Below the pieces are notes generated by a model that was not told where the DNA came from, ran no database searches, and was given only the letters and a program-made list of their open reading frames with translations. A stretch of 37,750 nt of DNA from Microcaldota archaeon. Its GTDB lineage: Archaea; Micrarchaeota; Micrarchaeia; Micrarchaeales; Micrarchaeaceae. The stretch covers positions 1-37,750 of the forward strand of contig JAJZNR010000024.1 of assembly GCA_021811605.1 (NCBI GenBank), in the 5' to 3' direction. Of this stretch, positions 18,625 to 27,883 are shown one piece after another; the first letter of the stretch is position 1, and the number at the start of each line of letters is the position of its first letter. A program made the translations under genes and the position numbers.

Positions 18625-18996
18625 TCACCTCTTATCTTCGAGCGCTTTCTGCGCAGCTCTCAGGGAGAGCGTTGCGCACTTGAGCCTTGCCGGGCCGGGG
18701 TCTATACCGAGCATCTCTATGATCGTTTTCGGCCCCATCTCCTTCACTTCGTGCAGGCTCTTCCCCTTCAGAAAATCCGTGAGCATGCTCGCCGCGCCGA
18801 TGCTTATCGCGCATCCTACGCCTTCAAACTTCGCATCCGCTATTTTCCCGCCTTTTATATCCAGATAGATGGTAACGTCATCACCGCATATCGGGTTATA
18901 ATCATGGAAGCTCGCGCTCGGCGAATCAATCCTACCCTTGTTGTGCGGATGTTCGTAATGGGCTACAATCTCCTCTGCGTAAAGGTCCACCGTCAC
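18625..18996 (-). CDS. sufU: SufU/IscU-type Fe-S scaffold
   Basis: HPHNKGRIDSP, NPICGDDVTIYL, FEGVGCAISIGAASMLTDFLKGKS, RLKCATLSLRA. Confidence 0.92.
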   Translation of the reverse strand: MTVDLYAEEIVAHYEHPHNKGRIDSPSASFHDYNPICGDDVTIYLDIKGGKIADAKFEGVGCAISIGAASMLTDFLKGKSLHEVKEMGPKTIIEMLGIDPGPARLKCATLSLRAAQKALEDKR

Positions 18997-20258
18997 ACCT
19001 TGGCCTGCGCCGCCTCCTTGATCTTGAATATCCTCTTCACCTGCCCTATGGCGGATATCGCAGCGTCGACGTCCGACTGCTTGTTGTAGAGGTAGAAGCT
19101 CATTCTCGAGAGCGCGGGCCTCTTCAGCACGTTGACGACAAGCGGCATAGCGCAGTGGTGCCCTGCCCTTATCGCTATGCCCTCCTGATCGAATATGGAT
19201 GCCACGTCATGCGGATGCACGCCATCGATCTCGAACGATATCACCCCGCAGCGGTGGTCTATATCGTCAGCATCAGGTCCGAATACGGACACGCCGCTCT
19301 GCTTCGCCAGCTGTCCGAGCGCATACTTCGTAAGCCTTTTCTCATGGTCGCGTATGTTTTGCATTCCAATCCTCTTCAGGTAATCCACAGCCACGCCAAG
19401 CGCAATCCCGCCCTCTATGTTCGGAGTTCCCGCCTCGAACTTCCACGGCAGGTCGTTGGACACGAAGGTCTCGAACCCCACCGTTTTTATCATGTCGCCT
19501 CCGCCCAGCGCCGGCGAGGTCTCTTCGAGGATTCTCTTCTTCGCATACAGTACGCCTATTCCAGTTGGTCCCAGCATCTTGTGACCGGAGAACGCCATGA
19601 AGTCACAATCGATGTCCCTTACGTCTACCGGCATGTGCGGGACGGACTGCGCGGCATCCACAAGTACCGCAGCGCCCCTCGCATGCGCCTCTTTCGCTAT
19701 GCTCTTCACATCCACTATGGTTCCCAGGACGTTCGACGCCTGCGTTATCGCGACAATTTTGGGGTTCTTCTTCAACTCCCTGTCGACGCTCGCGGCGTCG
19801 AGCTCTGCCATATCGGAATCGAGCCTGATGTAATCGATCACGGCACCCTTCCTCTTAGCGAGGATCTGCCACGGGACTATATTGCTGTGGTGCTCCAGCT
19901 CCGACAGGAGGATGTGGTCTCCGCTCCTGATGTTCTGCTCAGCCCACGAAAGCGCAACGAGGTTTATCGACTCGGTGGCGTTCCTCGTGTAGATTATCTC
20001 CTCCATCGAGCCGGCGTTGATGAACTTCGCCACCTTGGTTTTCGACTTTTCGTATGCCTCCGATGCCTCTATCGATATCTTGTATACCCCTCTGTGTATG
20101 TTCGCGTTGTACTTCCTGTAGTACCTAGATATTGCAGCTATCACCTTCTTCGGTTTCTGCGATGTGGCTGCGCTATCAAGATACACCAGCGGTTTTCCAT
20201 CCTGCACCGTTCCGAGGATCGGGAAGTCCCTCCTTATCCCATTGACGTCAAGTTCCAT
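18993..20258 (-). CDS. sufS: Cysteine desulfurase SufS
   Basis: YLDSAATSQKP, NIVPWQ, VDAAQSVPHMPVDV, DFMAFSGHKMLGPTGIGVLY, RAGHHCAMP. Confidence 0.95.
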   Translation of the reverse strand: MELDVNGIRRDFPILGTVQDGKPLVYLDSAATSQKPKKVIAAISRYYRKYNANIHRGVYKISIEASEAYEKSKTKVAKFINAGSMEEIIYTRNATESINLVALSWAEQNIRSGDHILLSELEHHSNIVPWQILAKRKGAVIDYIRLDSDMAELDAASVDRELKKNPKIVAITQASNVLGTIVDVKSIAKEAHARGAAVLVDAAQSVPHMPVDVRDIDCDFMAFSGHKMLGPTGIGVLYAKKRILEETSPALGGGDMIKTVGFETFVSNDLPWKFEAGTPNIEGGIALGVAVDYLKRIGMQNIRDHEKRLTKYALGQLAKQSGVSVFGPDADDIDHRCGVISFEIDGVHPHDVASIFDQEGIAIRAGHHCAMPLVVNVLKRPALSRMSFYLYNKQSDVDAAISAIGQVKRIFKIKEAAQAKV

Positions 20259-20259
20259 G

Positions 20260-21009
20260 TCACTTCCTTTTACCATTGAGGAACGAATCGTATCCCTCTT
20301 TTTCAAGCCTTTCTATCAGCTCCGTGCCCCCCTCTGCGATAATCTTGCCCTCTGCCATTATGTGCACGAACTGCGGATTCATGTACGAAAGAATCCTGTT
20401 GTAGTGCGTTATCACCAGCAGCCCCATCTCCTGCGCCTTCGCTATCTCGTTGACATTGTTGGCAACGAACTTCACGGCATCGATGTCCAGCCCGGAGTCC
20501 GGCTCGTCAAGTATCGCGATTTTGGGCTTTAGAACTGCCATCTGCAGCACTTCCGCCTTCTTCTTCTCCCCTCCGGAAAAACCGTGGTTGAGCGACCTCC
20601 CCACTATCCCGTTCGTTATCGCGAGCTTTTCGGTGTAACTCCTTATCTCTCCCATGAACTGCTTTATGTCTGTGGTGTTTCCGGTCACCGATTCCTTTGC
20701 GGCGCGGAGGAAGTTCACGAAACCCACACCCTCAATCTCCACAGGGTTCTGGAACTGCATGAAAAGGCCGAGCCTGGCTCTCTTATCCGCGGTCATATCC
20801 TTTATGCTCTGCCCGTCGACAAGCACATCCCCCTTCACGATCTTCAGGCTGGGATACCCCATTATCGCCTTCGCAAGCGTAGTCTTTCCAGACCCGTTAG
20901 GTCCCATTATAACGTGGAACTCGCCAGAGTTTATCTTGAGGTTGACGCCGTTGACTATCTCCTTGCCTTCTTGCGTGGTCACGTAAAGCTCTTTTATCTC
21001 TAGTTGCAT
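20260..21009 (-). CDS. sufC: Fe-S assembly ATPase SufC
   Basis: GPNGSGKTTLAKAIMGYP, NHGFSGGEKKKAEVLQMAVLKPKIAILDEPDSGLDIDA. Confidence 0.95.
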   Translation of the reverse strand: MQLEIKELYVTTQEGKEIVNGVNLKINSGEFHVIMGPNGSGKTTLAKAIMGYPSLKIVKGDVLVDGQSIKDMTADKRARLGLFMQFQNPVEIEGVGFVNFLRAAKESVTGNTTDIKQFMGEIRSYTEKLAITNGIVGRSLNHGFSGGEKKKAEVLQMAVLKPKIAILDEPDSGLDIDAVKFVANNVNEIAKAQEMGLLVITHYNRILSYMNPQFVHIMAEGKIIAEGGTELIERLEKEGYDSFLNGKRK

Positions 21010-21029
21010 TTTTCCACTCTTTTCTGTTT

Positions 21030-21350
21030 TTATTTTACCATAAGCGCGCACTTGAAGCTCAGGTTCCTCGAACACATCCTGCACACGGTTTTCTGCGCCC
21101 CGTACCTGCTCTCCGAAATCGCATGCCTCACGAACTCCTCCACCTCGTCCTTCCTGAAGCCATTCTCCACCTTCTTCACCCGCGCCGAATACTTGCCTGA
21201 GAGATACTTGCTCACCGCAGCCTGCGTAGTGTTCAGCGTGTCAGCGATGCCGACCTGGCTCATGTTGTACTTCTTGGCCATGACTTTGGCCGCGCCTGCC
21301 CTAAGCGCCGGAAGGAATTCCTTTATCATTGTTTCGTATTCTGTCCTCAT
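21030..21350 (-). CDS. HTH transcriptional regulator with C-terminal cysteine motif
   Basis: MSQVGIADTLNTTQAAVSKYLSGKYS (HTH); C-terminal CRMCSRNLSFKC (C-x2-C-x7-C). Confidence 0.85.
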   Translation of the reverse strand: MRTEYETMIKEFLPALRAGAAKVMAKKYNMSQVGIADTLNTTQAAVSKYLSGKYSARVKKVENGFRKDEVEEFVRHAISESRYGAQKTVCRMCSRNLSFKCALMVK

Positions 21351-21380
21351 ACTCTCACGATATTATCGTCATAATTAATG

Positions 21381-22697
21381 TTACTTTAGCTCCCTATATT
21401 TATAATGTCCACCGAACAGGTCCGCCGCCTGCTCATGGTGCTCGGCCCAGATGCTGCTGACATCGAGCTTCGGCACGTCCCCGAACCTGCGGGTGTTTAT
21501 CTTCTCCGCGATAAGAGACGAGACCGCCTGCTTCAACACGGGGTTTTCCATCTTGGCGAGGCTGCCTGACAGGAAGCCCGCCACGAGCATCTTTGTCGCG
21601 GTAATCTTGTCGGTTCCGCGCGACATCAGGTAGAAGAGGAGCTCCTCTTCCATGGGAGCCGTAGCCGAAGAGTGCGTGGCCTTAACGTTAGCGTTGTTGA
21701 TAGACATCCCCGGTATGGAGCTCATGTAGGCTGTTTTGTCGAGGAGTATGCCCCTCTCGTTGACGTACGAGCGCGAGCCCTTCGCGGCTTCGCCGACGTT
21801 GGCGAAACCCTTCAGTATGCATGCAGCGCTATCCATGAGCGCAGCCTTGGACTCCAGCCCAGCAACAGTGTTCTGCGCCATGTTAGATATCGTAGTGTTG
21901 AGGTCGAACTTCTGCTGTTGTGCCCCGAGAACGAGCTCGATGAGGTTTGTCGTAGCGGCGTAGCCTACGGTGTCGATGTCGTTCTTAGCCCGCGTGCAGA
22001 GCCCCCCGTTGTACACATGGTTCATCTTTAGGTTTCCGCTCTCGTGTACCTTCCCCTTCGAGAAGTTCACGACATAGGTCCGTTCATCCTCATTATGCAC
22101 CATGCCTATATCTGCCATGGCGTAGGGCCCTACGGTGACTTCGTGGAGCACGCTCATGAGGGATTGTGACCTGGGCTGCGGCCCGGTTCTGGAAGCATAC
22201 CATTCAAAGAGATTGAGCTTCGCCTCCCTGCCCAGGCTCACCAGCACCTGCGTGACAAGCGGGTTGTCGGTATTGACGAAAAGCAGGTTCATATCCACTT
22301 TCTGCCCATCCGGAACGTTTATGTAAACGAGCCGCTTCGAATGCGCATGGATGAAAGCGACTAGCCTGTGGTCCCTGTTCGTGTACAGTTTGCCGTTCAG
22401 GTGTTCCTCGTCCAATTCATCGAGGTTGACCACCCTTATCGGCTTGTCTCTTGACGTCACAGCGTGGGTTGTACTGCCTATGACCGCATCGAACCTGGCG
22501 GCGAAGTTCTTCAGGAGTGCATATGATATCTCCGCATGGACAGGGTCTTCGTCCTCCACCTCTGCATCGGAGAGCCTGTCAGCGAACTTCTGCAGCGGAA
22601 TTGGAACGAAGTGTCTCTTGTAGAGCTCGCTTTCCTCCTCCGGAAGCGTCTGTGACAGCTCGAGGGCCTCCGTAGTGAATGACTTGTAATACTGCAT
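21381..22697 (-). CDS. sufD: SufD-type Fe-S assembly protein
   Basis: SufB/D-like C-terminus HSSATAPMEEELLFYLMSRGTDKITATKMLVAGFLSG. Confidence 0.9.
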   Translation of the reverse strand: MQYYKSFTTEALELSQTLPEEESELYKRHFVPIPLQKFADRLSDAEVEDEDPVHAEISYALLKNFAARFDAVIGSTTHAVTSRDKPIRVVNLDELDEEHLNGKLYTNRDHRLVAFIHAHSKRLVYINVPDGQKVDMNLLFVNTDNPLVTQVLVSLGREAKLNLFEWYASRTGPQPRSQSLMSVLHEVTVGPYAMADIGMVHNEDERTYVVNFSKGKVHESGNLKMNHVYNGGLCTRAKNDIDTVGYAATTNLIELVLGAQQQKFDLNTTISNMAQNTVAGLESKAALMDSAACILKGFANVGEAAKGSRSYVNERGILLDKTAYMSSIPGMSINNANVKATHSSATAPMEEELLFYLMSRGTDKITATKMLVAGFLSGSLAKMENPVLKQAVSSLIAEKINTRRFGDVPKLDVSSIWAEHHEQAADLFGGHYKYRELK

Positions 22698-22701
22698 GTG
22701 A

Positions 22702-25296
22702 CTAACCTACCGAGTTCGATGTATCGAGTTTGATTAATCGTTTAAGTTCAATCGAGTATTCCATAGGCAGGACCTTCGCGAGGTCCTCGATGAAGCCTAG
22801 CACGATCGTCGCGATAGCGTCGTCCTCGCTCATTCCCCTCGACATCAGGTAGAAGAGCTGCTCCTCGCCTATCTTTCCGACTGTCGCCTCGTGCGTGATT
22901 GTGGCATCGTCCCTGTAGACCTGCATGTACGGGTAGGTGTTGGTCTTGGCCGTTTCATCGAGCAGAAGCGCGTCGCAGCGCACATTGCTCTTAACGTTCG
23001 CAGCGTCCTTCGAAATGTAAAGAAGACCTCTGTAGGAAGCCACCCCGGTTCCCTTCGAAACGCTCTTTGAGACGATTTTCGACGTGGTGTTCGGTGCAAG
23101 GTGGTAAATCTTTCCACCAGAATCCTGGGTCTGCCCTTCACCAGCCACCGCTATCGAAAGGACTTCGCCGCTCGCCCCCTCTCCCTTGAGATATACCGAA
23201 GGATACTTCATATTCAGCCTGCTGCCTATATTCCCGTCAATCCAGGACACGCGCGCACCATCATACGCAAACGCGCGCTGTGTAACAAGGTTGTAAACAT
23301 TCTTCGACCAGTTCTGGATCGTTATGTATCGTATACTAGAGTTTTTGTGAGCAACAAGTTCCACGACTGCAGAGTGCAGCGAAGAGCTCATGTAAATCGG
23401 GGCCGTGCAGTTGTGAACAGCAACCCCACCTGCAACATAACTCTCATCTTCCTCCACGCTAAAGTTATAAACTGGCAAGTTTTCAACAGTTTCAGAAGTT
23501 ATCTCAGTTATCGGTACAAACGCGTAGTTTTCGAAGATCCTAGTCCGCGAAGAAGTTGTAATGACGTTTTCTAATGAAACAAGCATCTTCGTATTTCCTG
23601 TATCTATAGAAGAGGTAGTCAAGGTTCCCATCAGATTGGCGAACCGGACAACGTTGTCGCCTCCGATATACACGCAGTACATCGTATTCCTGTTTCCTGT
23701 CCTTTTCTGCGTGTTTACCGAAGAGAAAATATGCATTCTAAGCAATATGCTCTTCAACTGTTTTGCAAGAACCTCAGATATCGTATTTATTCTAAACATT
23801 TTTTTATTCCCGTAATCATAGTCCTTATTCATGAAGCTGCCATCGCCTCTCCACATCCCCACGATAAGCTCTTTTTGTTTTTCGGTTCTTTCATTGAGCG
23901 CCCACAGAGGAATTCTCTTGTTTTTAGCACCTTTTCCAAATTGTTGTTTGAAGAATCTTGCAGCCAAAGTAGAACATAGAACTATAGATATTCCGTTTTT
24001 GTATACTTTCTGCACCAATGGCTTCTTCCCGAAATACCTTTCTAGTAGCGTGGCAGTATCCAAAACGCAATCAATTTCATTTTTATTAAAAGTAAATGTA
24101 AGATAACTATCTCCTTTTACGCTGGTAATTCTGCCTCCTGATAAGTAATAGCCAATCAATCTGAAGAAATCAGCATCAGTATTGAGCGTAAGTTGGATAC
24201 TTTCAGTTTTCCATCGTGTCCTCATTCTTATCGGGAATTCTCTATAATCAGCGGTTTTTGTGGTGTTATCTATCGGAATCGCAAGATAATCCGACTTCTT
24301 CAACTGATCTGCCCTAACCCATTCTGTTTCCCATTTCACATTCGTGTATTCTTGTTTTTTTCTCCTGGCCACCAAGAAAGGGTGCTCGTCTGTTGCTTTT
24401 ATTACAGCTGTCGTGTCACCATCATATTTTATCGAATATAGTTTTCCAGTGTGGGGCCTGACTTGTGTGTGATATACGGTCCTGTAGCGTCTTGCATGTG
24501 TAAATACCCGATCTCCGACTTTCACCTCTTCTATTGGCTTTAAGCCTTCTTCAGTTACGATTTCAGTTCCCGCTACAAAACAGCCTTCGATGTAGACCAC
24601 CTCCGCGCCTTCGTCAGCTATGATCAATGTGCGTTCGAACTGCCCCGCTTTCTCCGCGTTGATTCTGAAGTAAGCCTGCAGCGGCATCGCGACCTTCACT
24701 CCCTTTGGCACATAGATGAACGATCCTCCGGACCAGACCGCGGTGTTGAGGGCGGCGAACTTGTTATCGCTCGGCGGTATTATCGTTCCGAAGTACTTTT
24801 TCATTATCTCCGGATACTTCTTCACCGCAGTGTCCGTGTCCGTGAATATGACCCCCTGCCGCTCCAGGTCCTCACGCACGTGGTGGTACACTACCTCGGA
24901 GTCGAACTGCGCCTCCGCGCCGGAGAAGAACTTCCTCTCCGCTTCCGGGATCCCGAGCTTGTCGAACGTTCTCTTTATGTCATCGGGTACCTTGTCCCAG
25001 CTGTCTGTCTTCGTACCTCCGGGCTTCATGTAGTAGTAAATATCATCGTAATTTATACCGCTGAGGTCTCCACCCCACATCGGTGTGGGCTTGCTCATAA
25101 ATACCCTGTAGCCCTGCAGCCTCTTCTCCAACATCCACTCCGGCTCCTCCTTTATCTTGGATATCTCCCTGACCGTGTCCTCGGTCAGCCCCTTCTTCGT
25201 AATGTGGGCGTATTCCACCTTTTCTGTGAAGCCGTAGGCTTCCTTATACTCGCTGTTCTGCTGCTCAAGCACCGCCTTGTAGTTGTCTTCTGCCAT
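22702..25296 (-). CDS. sufB: SufB with in-frame intein
   Basis: GVKVAMPLQAYFRINAEKAGQFERTLIIADEGAEVVYIEG / intein / CTAPIYMSSSLHSAVVELVAHKNSSIRYITIQNWSKNVYNLVTQRA...GEEQLFYLMSRGMSEDDA. Confidence 0.95.
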   Translation of the reverse strand: MAEDNYKAVLEQQNSEYKEAYGFTEKVEYAHITKKGLTEDTVREISKIKEEPEWMLEKRLQGYRVFMSKPTPMWGGDLSGINYDDIYYYMKPGGTKTDSWDKVPDDIKRTFDKLGIPEAERKFFSGAEAQFDSEVVYHHVREDLERQGVIFTDTDTAVKKYPEIMKKYFGTIIPPSDNKFAALNTAVWSGGSFIYVPKGVKVAMPLQAYFRINAEKAGQFERTLIIADEGAEVVYIEGCFVAGTEIVTEEGLKPIEEVKVGDRVFTHARRYRTVYHTQVRPHTGKLYSIKYDGDTTAVIKATDEHPFLVARRKKQEYTNVKWETEWVRADQLKKSDYLAIPIDNTTKTADYREFPIRMRTRWKTESIQLTLNTDADFFRLIGYYLSGGRITSVKGDSYLTFTFNKNEIDCVLDTATLLERYFGKKPLVQKVYKNGISIVLCSTLAARFFKQQFGKGAKNKRIPLWALNERTEKQKELIVGMWRGDGSFMNKDYDYGNKKMFRINTISEVLAKQLKSILLRMHIFSSVNTQKRTGNRNTMYCVYIGGDNVVRFANLMGTLTTSSIDTGNTKMLVSLENVITTSSRTRIFENYAFVPITEITSETVENLPVYNFSVEEDESYVAGGVAVHNCTAPIYMSSSLHSAVVELVAHKNSSIRYITIQNWSKNVYNLVTQRAFAYDGARVSWIDGNIGSRLNMKYPSVYLKGEGASGEVLSIAVAGEGQTQDSGGKIYHLAPNTTSKIVSKSVSKGTGVASYRGLLYISKDAANVKSNVRCDALLLDETAKTNTYPYMQVYRDDATITHEATVGKIGEEQLFYLMSRGMSEDDAIATIVLGFIEDLAKVLPMEYSIELKRLIKLDTSNSVG
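23410..24582 (-). mobile_element. SufB intein (391 aa) with LAGLIDADG-type homing endonuclease domain
   Basis: N-terminal CFVAGTEIVTEEGLKPIEEVKVGDRVFT; ATDEHPFLV (block B); LIGYYLSGGRI and LIVGMWRGDGSF (DOD motifs); YNFSVEEDESYVAGGVAVHN^C C-terminal junction. Confidence 0.95.
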
Positions 25297-25495
25297 CCGG
25301 ATCCCGCAAATACGACTATATGACTATAACTGCGTATAACACAGTTATAGCAGAAGTAGTTGTGGCCTGAAATATTTAAATACTACTGACCCACAGCCGG
25401 AGTACACCGCTTCAAGAACTGCCGGTCCTTTGCCGATAGACGAACACGGGAAAACCCATTTATAAAGGGGCTCCAAACCTCTCTGCAGACCAATC

Positions 25496-26128
25496 ATGAC
25501 AGATTCCAATCACAGATCCCCGAGAGCTTCGGGGTGCGTGCACGATATAGCTGCCGTGCTCGCTCTCAGAACCGGCTCTATGCCGACCGCAAAGGAAGCT
25601 TTGCTGCTGCGCCGTGCGCCAGCTGACGAGTTCCAGCCGGGCCTGTTCAACATGCCAATGGGCCATCTCAGGCGAGGCGAGACTTACGACCACGCTGCAA
25701 TAAGGGAGCTCCGCGAGGAAACAGGGATAAGGTTGCGGGCGGAGCAGCTCGTCTACGTCGGTGATTATTACCTTGACGTGCCGAAAGAGGGTACAGGGAT
25801 TAGCGTTCCGTTCCACTTTAGGCAGTATGTGGCAAACCTGCCAAAAGGGATCGGCGAGAAGGACATAAAGCTCTCAAAAGACCACACCGAAGCGAGATTC
25901 ATAGGCTTCGAAACGCTGAGGAAGGCGCTGTATGCCCCTGTCGTGCAATTCACGCTCCCTGATGCGAAACTGCTCAGACTTGTGACAATGCTGCACAGAT
26001 CCTTCCCGATTAATGGCAGCGTGCCACAGGAGTTCAAGGCGAATCTGGGTGCGCTGCTTTCGGATCCGCACGCAGGGCTGCGGTTCAAGCCCACACCCCT
26101 TACAGGGGGGTTCCCAGACTGGCCCTGA
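25496..26128 (+). CDS. NUDIX hydrolase
   Basis: Nudix box GHLRRGETYDHAAIRELREETGI. Confidence 0.92.
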   Translation: MTDSNHRSPRASGCVHDIAAVLALRTGSMPTAKEALLLRRAPADEFQPGLFNMPMGHLRRGETYDHAAIRELREETGIRLRAEQLVYVGDYYLDVPKEGTGISVPFHFRQYVANLPKGIGEKDIKLSKDHTEARFIGFETLRKALYAPVVQFTLPDAKLLRLVTMLHRSFPINGSVPQEFKANLGALLSDPHAGLRFKPTPLTGGFPDWP

Positions 26129-26228
26129 CATCGCTCGTATTCCTCTCATCGTATGCGAAGTATACCAGGAGCGACCAAACTGATTAATAAGCTAACGTGA
26201 GATGTAAGGACGCTTTTTCGGTGAGACT

Positions 26229-27851
26229 ATGACAAAAACAGAGTTCCACAACGAATCCACTTACAAGAATTATCTGGAGAGCGGGAAGGAGGACGACTTC
26301 GACTCGCTTTTCGACGCGGCGGTTTCGGAGGCGAAACGCCAATTCGGGCAGAAGCACCCGCTGTACATAAACGACAAGCCGGTCATGGCCGACCAGATGC
26401 TCACGGAGCGGTCTCCTATCGACGGCACCATCATAGGATACTTCAGCAGAGGCACGCGCGAGCACACAAGGGCGGCGGTTGCCGCTGCGAAATCGGCATT
26501 CGAGTCGTGGAAGAATGCCGATTACAGGGAGCGCGCCGCGCTGTTCCGGAAAGCCGCTGACGTTTTCGTGAAGCACAAGTTCCAGATTTCAGCGATACTG
26601 AGCTTCGAGAACGGCAAGTCGAGGTACGAGTCGGTTGGCGAGATAGACGAGGCCATAGACTTCATGAGGTATTATGCTAACGAGCTCGAGGCAAACAAGG
26701 GGTACGTGAGGAGGACTTCACAGGCCAAGAGCACGGCTAAGGTGAGTGCAGGCTTCCAGGGTGCACCATCCTCAAGGGAAGAAAAGGTCGTGATAAGCCT
26801 GCGCCCGATGGGTGTGTGGGGTGTCATAGCGCCGTTCAATTTCCCCGTTTCTATCGGAACCGGGATGAGCGTCGGTGCCCTAATCACCGGCAACACCGTG
26901 GTGTTCAAGCCCTCTTCGAGCGACAGCATGACCATGCTGAGCGGGCTCAAGATTTACGAGTATCTGAAGGAGGCAGGGCTGCCTCCCGGAGTGTTCAACT
27001 ACGTCTCCGGCCCTGGCAGCGAAGTCGGTGATGAGCTTGTAGCAAGCAAAGATGTGTCCGGTATAGCGTTCACAGGCTCCAGGAGCGTAGGGGTAGGGAT
27101 GATGCTGAAGGCGTACCAATCCGGGCAGCAGAAAGCGTTTGTAGTGGAGATGGGCGGAAAGAACCCCGTGATAGTCGGGAAGAAGTCGGATCTCGACATG
27201 GCCGTGCAGGGGGTGGCGAGCGCCGCGTTCGGCTTCGACGGACAGAAGTGCAGCGCGTGCTCTCGCGTGTATGTCCACGACTCGATAAAGGAGCAGTTCG
27301 TAAGCAAGCTCATAGAGAAGGCACGCAGCTTCAAGATAGGAAACCCACTTCAGAAGGACGTGTACCTGGGGCCGCTGATAAGCGACAATGCCATGAAAAC
27401 GTACGATCAGGCGGTGCAGGAGGCGAAGGCCGACGGGAGGGTGCTATACGGAGGAAACAGGGTCGGTGGCATTCCCGGCAACTACGTCGAGCCTACTATT
27501 ATAGAGGTAAGGCCTGACCACGAGCTGGTAAGGAGGGAGCTGTTCGTCCCGATACTCATAGTGCAGAGCTACTCCGATTTTTCTGATGCCCTTAAACGCG
27601 CTAACGACGTAGAGTACGGGCTTACGGCTGGCCTCTACAACGACAACAAGAAGGAGACGAAGGAGTTCATGGACAAGATACAGGCTGGAGTGGTCTACAT
27701 AAACAGGGAGACGAGCGCAACTACGGGCGCAATAGTGGGACTGCACACGTTCGTAGGCTGGAAGGGCAGCAGTGTGGGAGGCAAGGGCTCAGGAAGCAAA
27801 TTCTATCTCCAGCAGTTCATGAGGGAGCAGAGCATGTCGTTGACAAAGTAA
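26229..27851 (+). CDS. Aldehyde dehydrogenase superfamily (possibly 1-pyrroline-5-carboxylate dehydrogenase-like)
   Basis: APFNFPVSIGTGM, FTGSRSVGVGM, VVEMGGKNPVIV, GFDGQKCSACSRVYV; GGTG-N5-ATG. Confidence 0.92.
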   Translation: MTKTEFHNESTYKNYLESGKEDDFDSLFDAAVSEAKRQFGQKHPLYINDKPVMADQMLTERSPIDGTIIGYFSRGTREHTRAAVAAAKSAFESWKNADYRERAALFRKAADVFVKHKFQISAILSFENGKSRYESVGEIDEAIDFMRYYANELEANKGYVRRTSQAKSTAKVSAGFQGAPSSREEKVVISLRPMGVWGVIAPFNFPVSIGTGMSVGALITGNTVVFKPSSSDSMTMLSGLKIYEYLKEAGLPPGVFNYVSGPGSEVGDELVASKDVSGIAFTGSRSVGVGMMLKAYQSGQQKAFVVEMGGKNPVIVGKKSDLDMAVQGVASAAFGFDGQKCSACSRVYVHDSIKEQFVSKLIEKARSFKIGNPLQKDVYLGPLISDNAMKTYDQAVQEAKADGRVLYGGNRVGGIPGNYVEPTIIEVRPDHELVRRELFVPILIVQSYSDFSDALKRANDVEYGLTAGLYNDNKKETKEFMDKIQAGVVYINRETSATTGAIVGLHTFVGWKGSSVGGKGSGSKFYLQQFMREQSMSLTK

Positions 27852-27883
27852 TTTAAAAGACCACAGCTACGTTATATGATACT

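Noticed and set aside
19155-20279. 374-aa ORF antisense to sufS
   Set aside because: Mirrors the sufS frame exactly; no domain sense; antisense shadow ORF.
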